From contig JAOHSH010000008.1 in assembly GCA_028122555.1 (NCBI GenBank), positions 1-39,187 of the forward strand: DNA of 39,187 nt. The letters are read 5' to 3'. Position numbers and translations under genes: made by a program. Below are positions 8,624 through 18,709 of this stretch, in pieces (within the stretch, counting starts at the first letter, position 1; every line of letters begins with the position of its first letter). Origin of the DNA: Methylophilaceae bacterium (lineage in GTDB: Bacteria; Pseudomonadota; Gammaproteobacteria; Burkholderiales; Methylophilaceae). A model generated the notes under the pieces. It made no database searches. It was not told the origin of the DNA and saw only the letters and a list, made by a program, of their open reading frames with translations.

Positions 8624-11194
8624 ATGGATGAATTCGCAAAAGAAACACTCCCTGTAAACCTAGAAGATGAAATGAAAACCTCCTATTTGGACTACGCAAT
8701 GAGCGTAATTGTTGGGAGAGCTCTGCCTGATGTTAGGGATGGATTAAAACCAGTTCATCGAAGAGTTTTATATGCAATGCATGAATTAAGTAATGGTTTT
8801 AATAGACCTTATAAAAAATCTGCTCGTATTGTTGGTGATGTCATTGGTAAATATCACCCTCATGGAGATACTGCAGCATATGACACAATAGTTCGTATGG
8901 CTCAAGATTTTAGTTTGAGATATATGCTGGTTGATGGCCAAGGTAATTTTGGTTCAGTGGATGGAGATAATGCTGCCGCAATGAGATACACAGAAATTAG
9001 AATGTCAAAAATTTCACATGAATTATTAGCCGATATTGATAAAGAAACAGTTGATTTTGGACCTAATTATGATGGATCTGAATTCGAACCTTTGATTATG
9101 CCTACTCGGATTCCGAATTTATTAATTAATGGTAGTTCTGGAATTGCAGTTGGTATGGCTACTAATATACCACCTCATAATTTAGCTGAAACTGTTGATG
9201 CAGCTTTAGCATTATTATCCAATCAAGAAATAACTATAGATGAATTAATAAAATTCATGCCTGCACCTGATTTTCCGACGGCAGGTATTATTCATGGGGT
9301 AAGTGGGGTTAAAGAAGGATACAGAACTGGGCGAGGCAGAGTCGTTATGAGAGGAAGAGTTCATATTGAACCTCTTGAGAAAGGAAACCGCGAGGCTATA
9401 ATAGTTGATGAATTACCATATCAAGTTAATAAGAAAAACTTTATCCAAAAAATTGCAGAATTAGTCACTGAGAAAAAGATAGAAGGTATTTCTGACTTAA
9501 GAGATGAATCAGATAAATCTGGAATGAGAGTTGCAATTGAGTTAAAAAGAGGGGAAATTCCTGATGTTGTATTAAATAATTTATATAAGCAAACACAACT
9601 TCAAGATAGTTTTGGTATGAATATGGTTGCCTTAATAGGTGGTCAACCTCGATTATTAAATCTAAAAGAAATTTTAGATGCTTTCATAAAGCATAGAAGA
9701 GAGGTAGTGACGCGGAGAACAACTTTTGACCTTAAGAAAGCTAGAAATCGCGGACATATTTTGGAAGGCTTAGCTGTTGCATTAGCAAATGTCGATGAAA
9801 TGATAAAAATTATCAAAGCAGCTCCAACTCCTCCCGAAGCAAAAGAAGAGTTGATGAAAAAATTATGGGATTCCCCCGTTGTTAAAACCATGTTAGAAAA
9901 AACATCTCCAGATTTATCTAAACCTGATGGCCTTGATAAAGAATTTGGTTTGAACGATAAAGGCTATAAATTATCTGATTTACAAGCTCAGGAAATACTT
10001 CAGCTAAGACTTCAAAGATTAACTGGGTTAGAGCAAGAAAAAATTGTAAATGAATACAAAGAAGTCATGGATGACATAGTTGATTTGTTAGATATATTAT
10101 CCAACACTGAACGTGTAACAAAGATTATTAGCGACGATCTTAAAGATATGAAATCTGAGTATGGAGATAAAAGAAGAAGTGAAATTATTGAAAATGCTGA
10201 AGACTTATCTATTGAAGATCTTATAACACCTCAAGAAATGGTTGTAACCTTATCTAATTCTGGATATATCAAAGCTCAAGTTTTAGATGATTACAGGGCA
10301 CAGAAAAGAGGAGGTCGTGGCAAGCAGGCAATGACAACTAAAGATGATGACTTTATTGAGCAAATGTTTGTAGCGAATTCGCATGATAATATTCTTTGTT
10401 TTTCAAGTCGTGGGCAAGTTTATTGGTTAAAGGTTTATGAAGTTCCTCAAGGCAGTCGAGTTAGCAAAGGTAAACCTATAATTAATTTATTTCCAATTAT
10501 GCCTGGAGAAAAAATAAACGCTATTTTAGCTGTTAAGGATTTTGTTGAAGATCAGTATATTTTTATGGCAACGTCAAAAGGAACTGTCAAAAAAACACCT
10601 CTTTCAGATTTTTCCAATCCTAGAAAGTCAGGAATTATAGCAATTAAATTAGATAACGGTGACTTTTTAATAGGAGCTTCAGTAACTAACGGCAGTAATG
10701 ATATTGTATTAGTATCTAATGGAGGTAAGGCTGTTTGGTTTGACGAAACAGCTGTAAGAAGTATGGGTAGGAATGCTAGAGGAGTCAGGGGTATGAAGCT
10801 TCCAGATAATCAACAAGTATTATCTCTTCTTGTTGCTTTCTCAGAATCTGAATCAGTTTTAGTTGCAACTGAGAATGGATATGGTAAAAGAACCCAGTTA
10901 TCAGAATTTAGGCGGTCTAGCCGTGGAACTCAAGGAGTTAAAGCAATCCAAGTTAGCGATAGAAATGGCATTGTAGTTGCTGCAAGATTAGTAGGAGATC
11001 ATGATGAAATTATGCTTATTACAACTGGAGGAGTTTTGATAAGAACAAGGGTTAGTGAGATAAGAGAACTTGGTAGAGCAACTCAGGGGGTAACTTTAAT
11101 TAATTTAGGCGAGGATGAAAAACTCTCTGGATTGGAAAAAATTGTTGAAACAGATCATATAGATGGCGACGAGCAAGATGAGTTGCAAATTTAA
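8624..11194 (+). CDS. gyrA: DNA gyrase subunit A
   Basis: GyrA is the DNA-cleaving subunit of gyrase, which introduces negative supercoils. At 856 residues it is full length. The catalytic tyrosine is Y122 in AAMRYTE, the same number as in E. coli. The quinolone-determining region reads HGDTAAYD at 80-87, so position 83 is Thr and 87 is Asp. The GyrA box QKRGGRG is at 560-566, followed by repeated C-terminal pinwheel blades. It ends with an acidic tail ([10 protein letters not shown]). serC starts within its last codons. Confidence 0.98.
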   Translation: MDEFAKETLPVNLEDEMKTSYLDYAMSVIVGRALPDVRDGLKPVHRRVLYAMHELSNGFNRPYKKSARIVGDVIGKYHPHGDTAAYDTIVRMAQDFSLRYMLVDGQGNFGSVDGDNAAAMRYTEIRMSKISHELLADIDKETVDFGPNYDGSEFEPLIMPTRIPNLLINGSSGIAVGMATNIPPHNLAETVDAALALLSNQEITIDELIKFMPAPDFPTAGIIHGVSGVKEGYRTGRGRVVMRGRVHIEPLEKGNREAIIVDELPYQVNKKNFIQKIAELVTEKKIEGISDLRDESDKSGMRVAIELKRGEIPDVVLNNLYKQTQLQDSFGMNMVALIGGQPRLLNLKEILDAFIKHRREVVTRRTTFDLKKARNRGHILEGLAVALANVDEMIKIIKAAPTPPEAKEELMKKLWDSPVVKTMLEKTSPDLSKPDGLDKEFGLNDKGYKLSDLQAQEILQLRLQRLTGLEQEKIVNEYKEVMDDIVDLLDILSNTERVTKIISDDLKDMKSEYGDKRRSEIIENAEDLSIEDLITPQEMVVTLSNSGYIKAQVLDDYRAQKRGGRGKQAMTTKDDDFIEQMFVANSHDNILCFSSRGQVYWLKVYEVPQGSRVSKGKPIINLFPIMPGEKINAILAVKDFVEDQYIFMATSKGTVKKTPLSDFSNPRKSGIIAIKLDNGDFLIGASVTNGSNDIVLVSNGGKAVWFDETAVRSMGRNARGVRGMKLPDNQQVLSLLVAFSESESVLVATENGYGKRTQLSEFRRSSRGTQGVKAIQVSDRNGIVVAARLVGDHDEIMLITTGGVLIRTRVSEIRELGRATQGVTLINLGEDEKLSGLEKIVETDHIDGDEQDELQI

Positions 11195-12254
11195 TTTTTC
11201 TGCTGGCCCCGCTATCCTTCCAAAAGATGTGCTGTTAAGAGCTCAGTCTGAATTATTAGATTGGAATGGAACTGGTATGTCTGTTATGGAGATGTCCCAT
11301 AGAGGAAAAGAGTATGCGCCTATTATTCAAGATACAGAAAAAAATTTAAGGACTTTATTAAATATACCGAAAAATTATAAAGTATTATTTCTTCAAGGTG
11401 GTGCAGTAACGCAAAACTTTATAGTGCCAATGAATTTGTTAGGAAATAATTCAGCAAGTTATGTAATATCGGGCTATTGGTCAAAAAGAACTTTTAATGA
11501 TGCTCAGCCTTTCTCAAATATTAAAATTGCTGCCTCCTCTGAAGGTATTAACTTTACTAAACCACCAGAAATTAGCTCATGGAATTATAACGCAGATGAC
11601 GCATACATACATTTTTGCTTAAATGAAACTGTGCATGGGGTGGAGTATTTTAATGATCCAAATAAGATAAAAGTACCTGTAGTTTGTGATATGTCTTCAA
11701 CTATATTATCAAGACCTATTGATGTTTCAAGCTATGGAGTTATTTATGCTGGTGCTCAAAAAAATATTGGCCCTGCAGGCTTAACTATTTTAATTGTAAG
11801 AGATGATTTATTAGGTTTTGCTGACAAAAAAACTCCATCAACACTAAACTGGAAAATACAATCAGAAAATAATTCTATGATTAATACCCCAACATCATAT
11901 GGAATTTACCTAGCAGGATTAGTTTTTGATTGGTTATTAAATCAAGGAGGTTTATCTTCTGTTGAGAAAAATAATCTTAAGAAAGCAAATTATCTTTATG
12001 ATTTTATTGATTCAACCGATTTTTACATTAATAATATAAATAAAATTAATAGATCAAGGATGAATGTTGCATTTAATATTCATAATGATGGATTAATTAG
12101 TGAATTTTTGCTTGGAGCTGAAAAAAATGGCTTATTTGGTTTAAAGGGTCACCGCATAGTTGGTGGGTTGCGTGCTTCTATTTATAATGCGATGCCATTT
12201 GAAGGTGTGGTTGCTCTGGTAGACTACATGACAGAATTTAAAAATGAACATTAA
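11178..12254 (+). CDS. serC: Phosphoserine aminotransferase
   Basis: SerC transaminates 3-phosphohydroxypyruvate to phosphoserine; the same enzyme acts in PLP synthesis. The PLP lysine is in [13 protein letters not shown]. Serine supply is relevant to a C1-assimilating cell because it feeds glycine and folate. I prefer the start at [12 protein letters not shown] (11178, 358 residues) because homologues begin a few residues before FNFS-GPA; an in-frame ATG at 11163 would add five residues. Either start overlaps the gyrA 3' end, so coupling is likely. pheA follows with no gap. Confidence 0.95.
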   Translation: MSCKFNFSAGPAILPKDVLLRAQSELLDWNGTGMSVMEMSHRGKEYAPIIQDTEKNLRTLLNIPKNYKVLFLQGGAVTQNFIVPMNLLGNNSASYVISGYWSKRTFNDAQPFSNIKIAASSEGINFTKPPEISSWNYNADDAYIHFCLNETVHGVEYFNDPNKIKVPVVCDMSSTILSRPIDVSSYGVIYAGAQKNIGPAGLTILIVRDDLLGFADKKTPSTLNWKIQSENNSMINTPTSYGIYLAGLVFDWLLNQGGLSSVEKNNLKKANYLYDFIDSTDFYINNINKINRSRMNVAFNIHNDGLISEFLLGAEKNGLFGLKGHRIVGGLRASIYNAMPFEGVVALVDYMTEFKNEH

Positions 12255-13316
12255 ATGAAAAAGAATCTTAAAAAACTTAGAGAAGACATAGATAAAATTG
12301 ATACTAAATTATTAGATTTAATATCAAAAAGGGCTCTTATAGCCCAAAAAGTAGGTAAACTGAAAAATGATGGGATTATTTACAGACCAGAAAGAGAAGC
12401 CCAAGTTTTATTGCGTCTTTTGAAAAATAATAAAGGACCACTTTCAAATGAAAGTATTACCAATATTATTAAATCAGTAATTTCTAATTGTCGTGCATTA
12501 GAAAAAAAATTAAGCGTTTCTTTTTTAGGGCCATTAGGCACATTTAGTGAAGAAGCTACTATCCGTCAATTTGGTGAGAATATTAAAACTATTCCAACAG
12601 ATAGTATTGATGAAGTTTTTAATCATGTTCAATCAGGGATTGTACATTATGGGGTTGTTCCGGTTGAAAATTCTACTGAGGGAGCAATCAGCAGAACCTT
12701 AGACCTATTATTAACTAAGGATTTAAAAATTTGTGGAGAGATTATTCTACCGGTTCATCATTTCTTTCTGTCAAAAAATAAAAGTCTTAAGCAAATTAAA
12801 ACTATCTATGCTCATGGCCAATCTCTTGCTCAATGCCATGATTGGTTAATAAATAATACACCAGATATAAAAAAAATAGCTGTAATGAGTAATGCTGAAG
12901 GAGCTAAGTTAGCTTCAAAAGAAAAAAATACTGCTGCAATTGCTAGCAGTAGAGCTGCTGATCTGTTTAATTTGAGCATGCTATTTGAAAATATTGAAGA
13001 TGAGCAAAATAATTCAACACGATTTTTAGTCTTGTCAACGCAAAATGTAAAACCTTCAAATAATGATAAAACCTCAATTGTTGTTGCGACAAAAAATAAG
13101 CCAGGTGCTATAGCTGAATTAGTAGCTCCTTTTGCAAAAAATAAAGTTAGTATGACTAAGCTTGAATCAAGGCCAGCTAAAATTGGTATGTGGGAGTATG
13201 TTTTTTTTATTGATATAGAAGGACATCAAACTAATAAATCAGTAAAAGCTGCCCTAAATATAATTGAATCTAAAGCATCTTTTATGAAGATACTCGGTTC
13301 CTACCCTAAAAACTAA
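12255..13316 (+). CDS. pheA: Bifunctional chorismate mutase / prephenate dehydratase
   Basis: PheA turns chorismate into phenylpyruvate for phenylalanine. The 353 residues comprise an N-terminal AroQ-type chorismate mutase (about 1-85, with LDLISKRALIAQKVGKLK), a prephenate dehydratase domain starting at GPLGTFSEEA with NSTEGAISRTLD, and a C-terminal ACT domain with ESRPAKIGMWEYVFFID, the phenylalanine-binding ESRP motif. Feedback inhibition by Phe is therefore expected. The start codon directly follows the serC stop, and hisC begins 9 bases later. Confidence 0.96.
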   Translation: MKKNLKKLREDIDKIDTKLLDLISKRALIAQKVGKLKNDGIIYRPEREAQVLLRLLKNNKGPLSNESITNIIKSVISNCRALEKKLSVSFLGPLGTFSEEATIRQFGENIKTIPTDSIDEVFNHVQSGIVHYGVVPVENSTEGAISRTLDLLLTKDLKICGEIILPVHHFFLSKNKSLKQIKTIYAHGQSLAQCHDWLINNTPDIKKIAVMSNAEGAKLASKEKNTAAIASSRAADLFNLSMLFENIEDEQNNSTRFLVLSTQNVKPSNNDKTSIVVATKNKPGAIAELVAPFAKNKVSMTKLESRPAKIGMWEYVFFIDIEGHQTNKSVKAALNIIESKASFMKILGSYPKN

Positions 13317-13325
13317 CTCTTCAAA

Positions 13326-14426
13326 ATGTCTATTGAAGTTCCAAATTATATTTCGAAGATAGATCCTTATCAGGGTGGAAAACCAATCAAAGAAGTAGCT
13401 CGTGAGATTGGTATTGCAGAAGAAAAGATTATTAAACTTGCTTCTAATGAAAACCCAATGGGAATAAGTCCTCTTGCAAAGAAAGTATTAAATGATGCTT
13501 CATCTGAGATACATCGATATCCCGATGGGAATGGCTTTTATTTAAAAGAAGCATTGAGCAAAAATTTTTTGTTAGAAACTAATCAAATTATAATTGGTAA
13601 TGGATCAAATGATATTTTAGAGTTAGCTGCAAGAACTTTTGTTACTAAAGGAGATGAAGTACTTTATTCTAAACATGCTTTTGCAGTATATAAAATAGTC
13701 ACTCAGGCAGTCGGTGGTAAGGGTATGGAAGCTCCTTCAGATAATTACTCTCATGATTTAGCTGCTTTTTTATCAATGATTTCTAATAAAACAAAATTAA
13801 TCTTTATTGCCAATCCTAACAACCCAACTGGTACCTTAATTAGTAAGAAAATCTTAAAAGATTTTTTAAATAAGGTCCCAGACAAAGTTGTTGTTGTATT
13901 AGACGAGGCCTATGACGAGTACCTAGATGATAGTTTAAAATCTGATGCATTTGAATGGCTTAAAGAATATAAAAATCTTATAATTTCACGAAGCTTTTCA
14001 AAAGCTTATGGCTTAGCAGGGTTAAGAATTGGGTACGGCGCTGCAGCCTCAAAATTAATTGAAATGATGAATAGAGTGAGACAGCCTTTTAATGTCAATC
14101 ACTTTGCACAAATTGCAGCAATAGCATCTCTTGATGATAAAAACTTTATTGAAAAAAGCCGAAGTATTAATAATTTAGGTATGAAACAATTAATCCATAC
14201 CTTTGAAGTATTAAATTTAGAATATATTCCATCCTATGCTAATTTTGTTAGCTTTAAATTAGAAGACGAGAAGACCGCAATGATGTATTATCAGCATTTA
14301 TTAAATAATGGTGTAATTGTTAGACCTATCGCTAATTATGATTTACCACAATTTCTAAGAGTTAGTATTGGTTTAAAACATGAAAATAATAAATTTATTG
14401 AATATTTAAGTAACTGTAATATATAG
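13326..14426 (+). CDS. hisC: Histidinol-phosphate aminotransferase-type enzyme
   Basis: This is a 366-residue fold-type I PLP aminotransferase of the HisC subfamily. Signature stretches are IKLASNENPMG near the N-terminus, ANPNNPTG, VVLDEAYDEY and the PLP lysine in SRSFSKAYGLAGLRIGYG. HisC makes histidinol phosphate. Copies between pheA and later aromatic genes are usually thought to act on aromatic keto acids or arogenate as well, so the true role here may be in Phe/Tyr synthesis. Which substrate it prefers cannot be read from the sequence. Confidence 0.9.
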   Translation: MSIEVPNYISKIDPYQGGKPIKEVAREIGIAEEKIIKLASNENPMGISPLAKKVLNDASSEIHRYPDGNGFYLKEALSKNFLLETNQIIIGNGSNDILELAARTFVTKGDEVLYSKHAFAVYKIVTQAVGGKGMEAPSDNYSHDLAAFLSMISNKTKLIFIANPNNPTGTLISKKILKDFLNKVPDKVVVVLDEAYDEYLDDSLKSDAFEWLKEYKNLIISRSFSKAYGLAGLRIGYGAAASKLIEMMNRVRQPFNVNHFAQIAAIASLDDKNFIEKSRSINNLGMKQLIHTFEVLNLEYIPSYANFVSFKLEDEKTAMMYYQHLLNNGVIVRPIANYDLPQFLRVSIGLKHENNKFIEYLSNCNI

Positions 14427-14433
14427 GATTTTT

Positions 14434-15456
14434 ATGATTATAGTAATGAACAATTTGGCAACAGAAGAACATATAGATAATGTTCTTAAGAAAATTAAAG
14501 AGAAAGGGCTTCAAGGAACTGTTTCAAAAGGAACAGAAAAAACAGTTATTGGAGCTGTTGGTGATGAACGTCTTCTTGATCCTGAATTATTAGAATCTCT
14601 ACCAGGAGTTGAGCAAGCACTAAGGATTGTTAAACCATATAAGATTGTTGCACGAGAATGGCATCCTAAAGATTCTGTTATTGATATAAAAGGACACTTA
14701 ATTGGTGGTGACCATATTCAAATTATCTCTGGTCCGTGTTCTGTAGAAACTCCCGATCAAATGGAGAAATCAGCCAATGCAGTAAAGGCAGCAGGAGTTA
14801 AGTTGATGAGAGGTGGTGCTTTTAAACCAAGAACTAGTCCTTATTCATTTCAGGGTTCTGGATTTGACGGGCTGGATATGTTTAGACAAGCAGCTGACAA
14901 AGCTGGTCTCCCAATAGTAACTGAGCTTTTAGATGTTCGACATTTAGATATATTTTTAGAGCAGAAAGTAGATGTAATTCAGATTGGAACTCGAAGTATG
15001 CAAAATTTCGAGCTACTTAAAGAGGTTGGAAAAATAAATATCCCTATTATCTTAAAAAGGGGAATGTCTGCCACAATTTCAGAATGGCTTATGGCTGCAG
15101 AATATATTGCATCCGGTGGAAATCATAATATTATTTTCTGTGAAAGAGGTATTAGAACTTTTGAAACTTATTATCGAAATGTTTTAGATGTCACAGCTAT
15201 CCCGGTACTAAAAAAAGAAACACATTTGCCTGTTATTATCGACCCTTCTCATGCAGGGGGAAAAGCTTGGATGGTTGCAGCCTTATCAAGAGCTGGTATA
15301 GCTGCGGGTGCAGATGGATTATTGGTAGAAATGCATCCTAGTCCGTGTGATGCATGGTGTGATGCTGATCAAGCAATAAATCCAGAAGAATTAAAAAAAT
15401 TAATGAAAGAATTAACTGCAATTGCAAAAATTTTAGGCCGTTCTATCTCAGAATAA
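14434..15456 (+). CDS. aroF: DAHP synthase, type I-beta with N-terminal regulatory domain
   Basis: This enzyme condenses PEP and erythrose 4-phosphate to DAHP, the entry step to aromatic amino acids. The 340 residues show an N-terminal ferredoxin/ACT-like domain (about 1-70, ending GVEQALRIVKPYK) and then a KDSA/DAHPS-like barrel with ISGPCSVET (metal-ligand Cys about C102), the KPRTSPYSF loop and IIDPSHAGG. This resembles the Thermotoga-type enzyme rather than E. coli AroG. An AGGAT precedes the ATG. It is last in the serC-pheA-hisC run and is closed by a terminator. Confidence 0.93.
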   Translation: MIIVMNNLATEEHIDNVLKKIKEKGLQGTVSKGTEKTVIGAVGDERLLDPELLESLPGVEQALRIVKPYKIVAREWHPKDSVIDIKGHLIGGDHIQIISGPCSVETPDQMEKSANAVKAAGVKLMRGGAFKPRTSPYSFQGSGFDGLDMFRQAADKAGLPIVTELLDVRHLDIFLEQKVDVIQIGTRSMQNFELLKEVGKINIPIILKRGMSATISEWLMAAEYIASGGNHNIIFCERGIRTFETYYRNVLDVTAIPVLKKETHLPVIIDPSHAGGKAWMVAALSRAGIAAGADGLLVEMHPSPCDAWCDADQAINPEELKKLMKELTAIAKILGRSISE

Positions 15457-15482
15457 CTCATGGATTTCATGAGTTTTCTTTA
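15455..15482 (+). terminator. Intrinsic terminator after DAHP synthase
   Basis: AACTCATG (15455-15462) pairs perfectly with CATGAGTT (15468-15475) around a five-base loop GATTT, followed by a T-rich tract TTCTTT. The first arm overlaps the stop codon of the upstream gene. It separates the aromatic block from pqqB. Confidence 0.8.
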
Positions 15483-15498
15483 GATATTTTCCCCTGTC

Positions 15499-15522
15499 TC
15501 ATTCAATAGCTATCATTCAATA
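15499..15522 (+). repeat. Tandem 10-bp direct repeat upstream of pqqB
   Basis: TCATTCAATA occurs exactly at 15499-15508 and 15513-15522, a 14-base period, about 30 bases upstream of the pqqB start. It could be a paired binding site or part of the promoter region. No known operator is recognised. An SD-like AAGG (15542-15545) follows. Confidence 0.6.
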
Positions 15523-15551
15523 TTCCTCTTTAACAATATTTAAGGTAATTC

Positions 15552-16466
15552 ATGCATATAAGAGTTTTAGGTTCAGGTGCTGGTGGAGGGTTTCCGCAAT
15601 GGAATTGCAATTGTGAAAACTGTGCGGGCTTAAGAGCTAGAAATCCAAATTTAAAAGCAAGAACACAATCTTCTATTACCTTAAGTTCAAATGGTGAAGA
15701 TTGGATATTATTTAATGCGTCACCAGATATTAGAGCTCAAATTGAATCTTTTCCTCCTCTCCAGCCAGCTAGAAAAATTAGAGATACGGGAATTTCATCT
15801 ATTGTAATTACTGATGGGCAGATTGATCATGCCACTGGATTATTAATTTTAAGAGAGCATGATAAACCTTGGGATATTTACTGTACAAAATCAGTATATG
15901 AAGACATGACTACAGGCTACCCAATTTTCAATATATTAGGTCATTTTAGAGGTGTTAATTGGCACGAAGTTTCAACCGAACAAGTTCCATATACAATCCC
16001 AAAAGCAGATAACTTAATTTTTACAGCTGTCCCACTTAAAAGTGAGGCTCCTCCATATTCTCCTCATAGGCATAATACTGTCCCTGGTGATAATGTTGGA
16101 TATAATGTTGAAGATAGTAAAACTGGCAAGACTCTTTTTTACGCTCCAGGATTAGGTGTTATTGAAAAACATGTTTTGGATTATATGGGTAATGCCGATG
16201 TAGTTTTAATTGATGGAACTGTATGGACAAATGATGAGATGTCGAGGCATGGTATAAACGATAAATTAGCAAGTGAAATGGGCCATTTGGATCAATCAAG
16301 CAAAGGCGGCATTATGGAAACCCTAAGCAGTCTTAAAAAGCCACGTAAAATTTTAATTCATATTAATAACACTAATCCTATTCTTAGAGAAGATTCTGAA
16401 GAGCGTAAAATTTTGAATTCTCATAATATTGAAGTGTCCCACGACGGTATGGATATTATTATTTAA
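15552..16466 (+). CDS. pqqB: PQQ biosynthesis protein PqqB
   Basis: PqqB is a metallo-beta-lactamase-fold protein needed for pyrroloquinoline quinone synthesis; it is implicated in hydroxylating the Glu-Tyr intermediate. The 304-residue protein opens with the family signature [20 protein letters not shown], giving a structural zinc cluster C19-C21-C24. The usual HxHxDH metal motif of the superfamily appears as [11 protein letters not shown], as is normal for PqqB. It is the first gene of pqqBCDE; no pqqA precedes it. PQQ serves methanol dehydrogenases in such organisms. Confidence 0.96.
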   Translation: MHIRVLGSGAGGGFPQWNCNCENCAGLRARNPNLKARTQSSITLSSNGEDWILFNASPDIRAQIESFPPLQPARKIRDTGISSIVITDGQIDHATGLLILREHDKPWDIYCTKSVYEDMTTGYPIFNILGHFRGVNWHEVSTEQVPYTIPKADNLIFTAVPLKSEAPPYSPHRHNTVPGDNVGYNVEDSKTGKTLFYAPGLGVIEKHVLDYMGNADVVLIDGTVWTNDEMSRHGINDKLASEMGHLDQSSKGGIMETLSSLKKPRKILIHINNTNPILREDSEERKILNSHNIEVSHDGMDIII

Positions 16467-16477
16467 GGACTATTTTG

Positions 16478-17230
16478 ATGAGTAAACCTTGGACAAGAAA
16501 AGAGTTTGAAGACAGGTTGAGAGAGAAAGGGAAAGGGTATCACATATACCATCCTTTCCATGTGATGATGTATGAAGGTAAATTATCAAAAGAACAATTA
16601 CAAAGCTGGGTGTTAAATAGATTTTATTATCAAATCAGTATCCCCTTAAAAGATGCTGCAATTCTATCCAATTGCCCAAATCAAGCGATTAGAAAAGAGT
16701 GGATTGTTAGAATTCTCGACCATGATGGTGAGGGTGAAGTTGAGGGTGGTATTGAGGCTTGGATTAACTTAGGTAAAGCCGTTGGCCTGTCTAGAGAAGA
16801 TGTGATCTCACTTGAGCATGTTAGTCCAGGAGTTAGATTTGCGGTTGATGCTTACATTAATTTTGCTAAACAACGTTCCTGGCAAGAATCAGTTTGTTCA
16901 TCTCTTACAGAGTTATTTGCCCCTCATATTCATCAACAAAGAATTAGTTCCTGGCCTGAGATGTATCCTTGGATAGATGAATCGGGACTGACTTATTTTA
17001 AAAAGCGTTTAACTGAGGCAAGAAGAGATGTTGCGCATGGACTTGGAGTGACATTAGATTATTTCAGCGAAACAAGAGAAACTCAAAAGCAAGCCTTAGA
17101 GATTTTACAATTTAAATTAAATGTTTTATGGGTTATTGCGGATTCAATTATGCTTGCATCATCAAATATAAAAGTAGAAGATAGAGACTATTTAAGACAA
17201 CCAGTAATTAATTATGGCGATTCAAACTAA
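16478..17230 (+). CDS. pqqC: Pyrroloquinoline-quinone synthase PqqC
   Basis: PqqC is the cofactorless oxidase that performs the last ring closure and eight-electron oxidation to PQQ. The 250-residue all-helical protein has characteristic stretches [34 protein letters not shown] and [13 protein letters not shown] start it at ATG 16478, with AAGGA at 16465-16469 spaced 8 bases; an in-frame TTG directly upstream is a poorer choice. The 3' end overlaps pqqD by 17 bases, so the two are translationally coupled. Confidence 0.97.
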   Translation: MSKPWTRKEFEDRLREKGKGYHIYHPFHVMMYEGKLSKEQLQSWVLNRFYYQISIPLKDAAILSNCPNQAIRKEWIVRILDHDGEGEVEGGIEAWINLGKAVGLSREDVISLEHVSPGVRFAVDAYINFAKQRSWQESVCSSLTELFAPHIHQQRISSWPEMYPWIDESGLTYFKKRLTEARRDVAHGLGVTLDYFSETRETQKQALEILQFKLNVLWVIADSIMLASSNIKVEDRDYLRQPVINYGDSN

Positions 17231-17492
17231 AGATATATATAAGATTGCAGCACACCATCGTTTTCAATGGGAAAAAGCGCAGGATTGTTATGTAATTTTA
17301 TTTCCAGAAGGTATGGTTAAGTTGAATGGTAGTGCTGGAGAAGTCTTAAATTTAGTCAACGGTGAGTCAACCGTTGAATCGATAATAGAGGCATTAAGTA
17401 AAAAATTCATTGATGTACCAAATCTTGCTAAAGATATTGAAGGAATGATAGAGTTAGCTTTAGATAAGGCATGGATTGAAAAGGTAAACTAA
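17214..17492 (+). CDS. pqqD: PQQ peptide chaperone PqqD
   Basis: PqqD binds the PqqA precursor peptide and presents it to the radical SAM enzyme PqqE (RiPP recognition element fold). The 92-residue protein contains the family-typical [20 protein letters not shown] and [14 protein letters not shown] stretches. It overlaps pqqC and lies 5 bases before pqqE. Its presence implies that a PqqA substrate exists somewhere in the genome although none is visible here. Confidence 0.96.
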   Translation: MAIQTKDIYKIAAHHRFQWEKAQDCYVILFPEGMVKLNGSAGEVLNLVNGESTVESIIEALSKKFIDVPNLAKDIEGMIELALDKAWIEKVN

Positions 17493-17497
17493 AAAAA

Positions 17498-18688
17498 ATG
17501 GAAATAGATAAAAAAAATAATGGTGTTTCAGCTTCAACAACAGCAACGCAACCATTATGGCTGCTTGCTGAAATTACCTATCAATGTCCACTTCAATGCG
17601 CTTTTTGTTATAACCCAACTGATTTTGATAAACACACTCAAAATGAACTAGATACTGAATCATGGATTAAGGTCTTAAGGGAGGCAAGAGATTTAGGAGC
17701 CGCTCAGCTTGGAATTTCCGGAGGAGAGCCATTACTAAGAAAAGATATCGAAGAGATTGTGACTGAAGCTAGCTCTCTAGGTTATTACAGTAACCTAATA
17801 ACATCTGGTGCAGGAATGAATGAAAAAAGAATTGATGCATTAAAAGATGGTGGTCTAGATCACATACAATTATCGATGCATGACATAACTGAAGAAATAA
17901 ATAATTTTATAACGAATACCAAAACTTTTAAATTAAAACAAAAAATAGCCGCCATGATTAAGGATAGAGGTTACCCGATGGTTCTTAATGTTGTATTACA
18001 TCGATATAATATTGATCATATTCAAGAGATTCTCGAGATGGCAGAAGGTTTAGGAGCAGATTATATTGAGCTAGCAAATACTCAATATTATGGCTGGTCA
18101 TTAGTAAATCGAGATCAGTTAATGCCAAAAAAAGAACAAGTACTGCATGCTGAAAAAGTAACAAATGAATATCGGAAGCGTGTAGGTAATAAAATGAAGA
18201 TATTTTTTGTAGTCCCAGATTATTATGATGATAGACCAAAAAAATGCATGAATGGATGGGGTGAAGTATTCATGATAGTAACTGCTAATGGCGACGTTCT
18301 TCCTTGTCATTCTGCTAGGGTTATACCTAATTTAGAATTTCCTAACGTAAATGACACAGGATTAAAGGGGGCATGGTACGATTCCCCAGCTTTTAATAAA
18401 TTCCGGGGTGATGACTGGATGAAGGAGCCATGCAGAAGTTGTTCAGAAAAAGAAAACGATTTAGGGGGATGTAGATGTCAAGCACTTTTATTATCGGGTG
18501 ATGCAGAAAGTGCTGATCCAGTTTGTACAAAATCTCCAAATCGTCATTTAATAGATCAAGCAATAAAAGATACTGAAAATCCTGGAGTTGAAGCTAAGCC
18601 AATTATGTTCAGATCAAACAAAAATTCAAAAAAAATATCCGATGGCGAAGAAAAAGAAAGACTAGCAAAATTTCACGCTACACCTTAG
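17498..18688 (+). CDS. pqqE: Radical SAM enzyme PqqE
   Basis: PqqE forms the C-C crosslink between Glu and Tyr of PqqA. The 396-residue protein carries the radical SAM cluster motif C30-x3-C34-x2-C37 (CPLQCAFC) and the SAM-binding GISGGEP. A C-terminal SPASM region holds clustered cysteines (KKCMNGWG, LPCHSAR, EPCRSCSEKE, GGCRCQA, DPVC) for auxiliary Fe-S clusters. It completes pqqBCDE. A transporter gene begins 21 bases downstream. Confidence 0.97.
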   Translation: MEIDKKNNGVSASTTATQPLWLLAEITYQCPLQCAFCYNPTDFDKHTQNELDTESWIKVLREARDLGAAQLGISGGEPLLRKDIEEIVTEASSLGYYSNLITSGAGMNEKRIDALKDGGLDHIQLSMHDITEEINNFITNTKTFKLKQKIAAMIKDRGYPMVLNVVLHRYNIDHIQEILEMAEGLGADYIELANTQYYGWSLVNRDQLMPKKEQVLHAEKVTNEYRKRVGNKMKIFFVVPDYYDDRPKKCMNGWGEVFMIVTANGDVLPCHSARVIPNLEFPNVNDTGLKGAWYDSPAFNKFRGDDWMKEPCRSCSEKENDLGGCRCQALLLSGDAESADPVCTKSPNRHLIDQAIKDTENPGVEAKPIMFRSNKNSKKISDGEEKERLAKFHATP

Positions 18689-18709
18689 TTAGAATATAGT
18701 TATTGGAAT

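Noticed and set aside
15457-15551. Candidate pqqA-sized peptide before pqqB.
   Set aside because: The only ATG frame (about 15461) stops after 7 codons and lacks Glu-x3-Tyr; it mostly overlaps the terminator hairpin.
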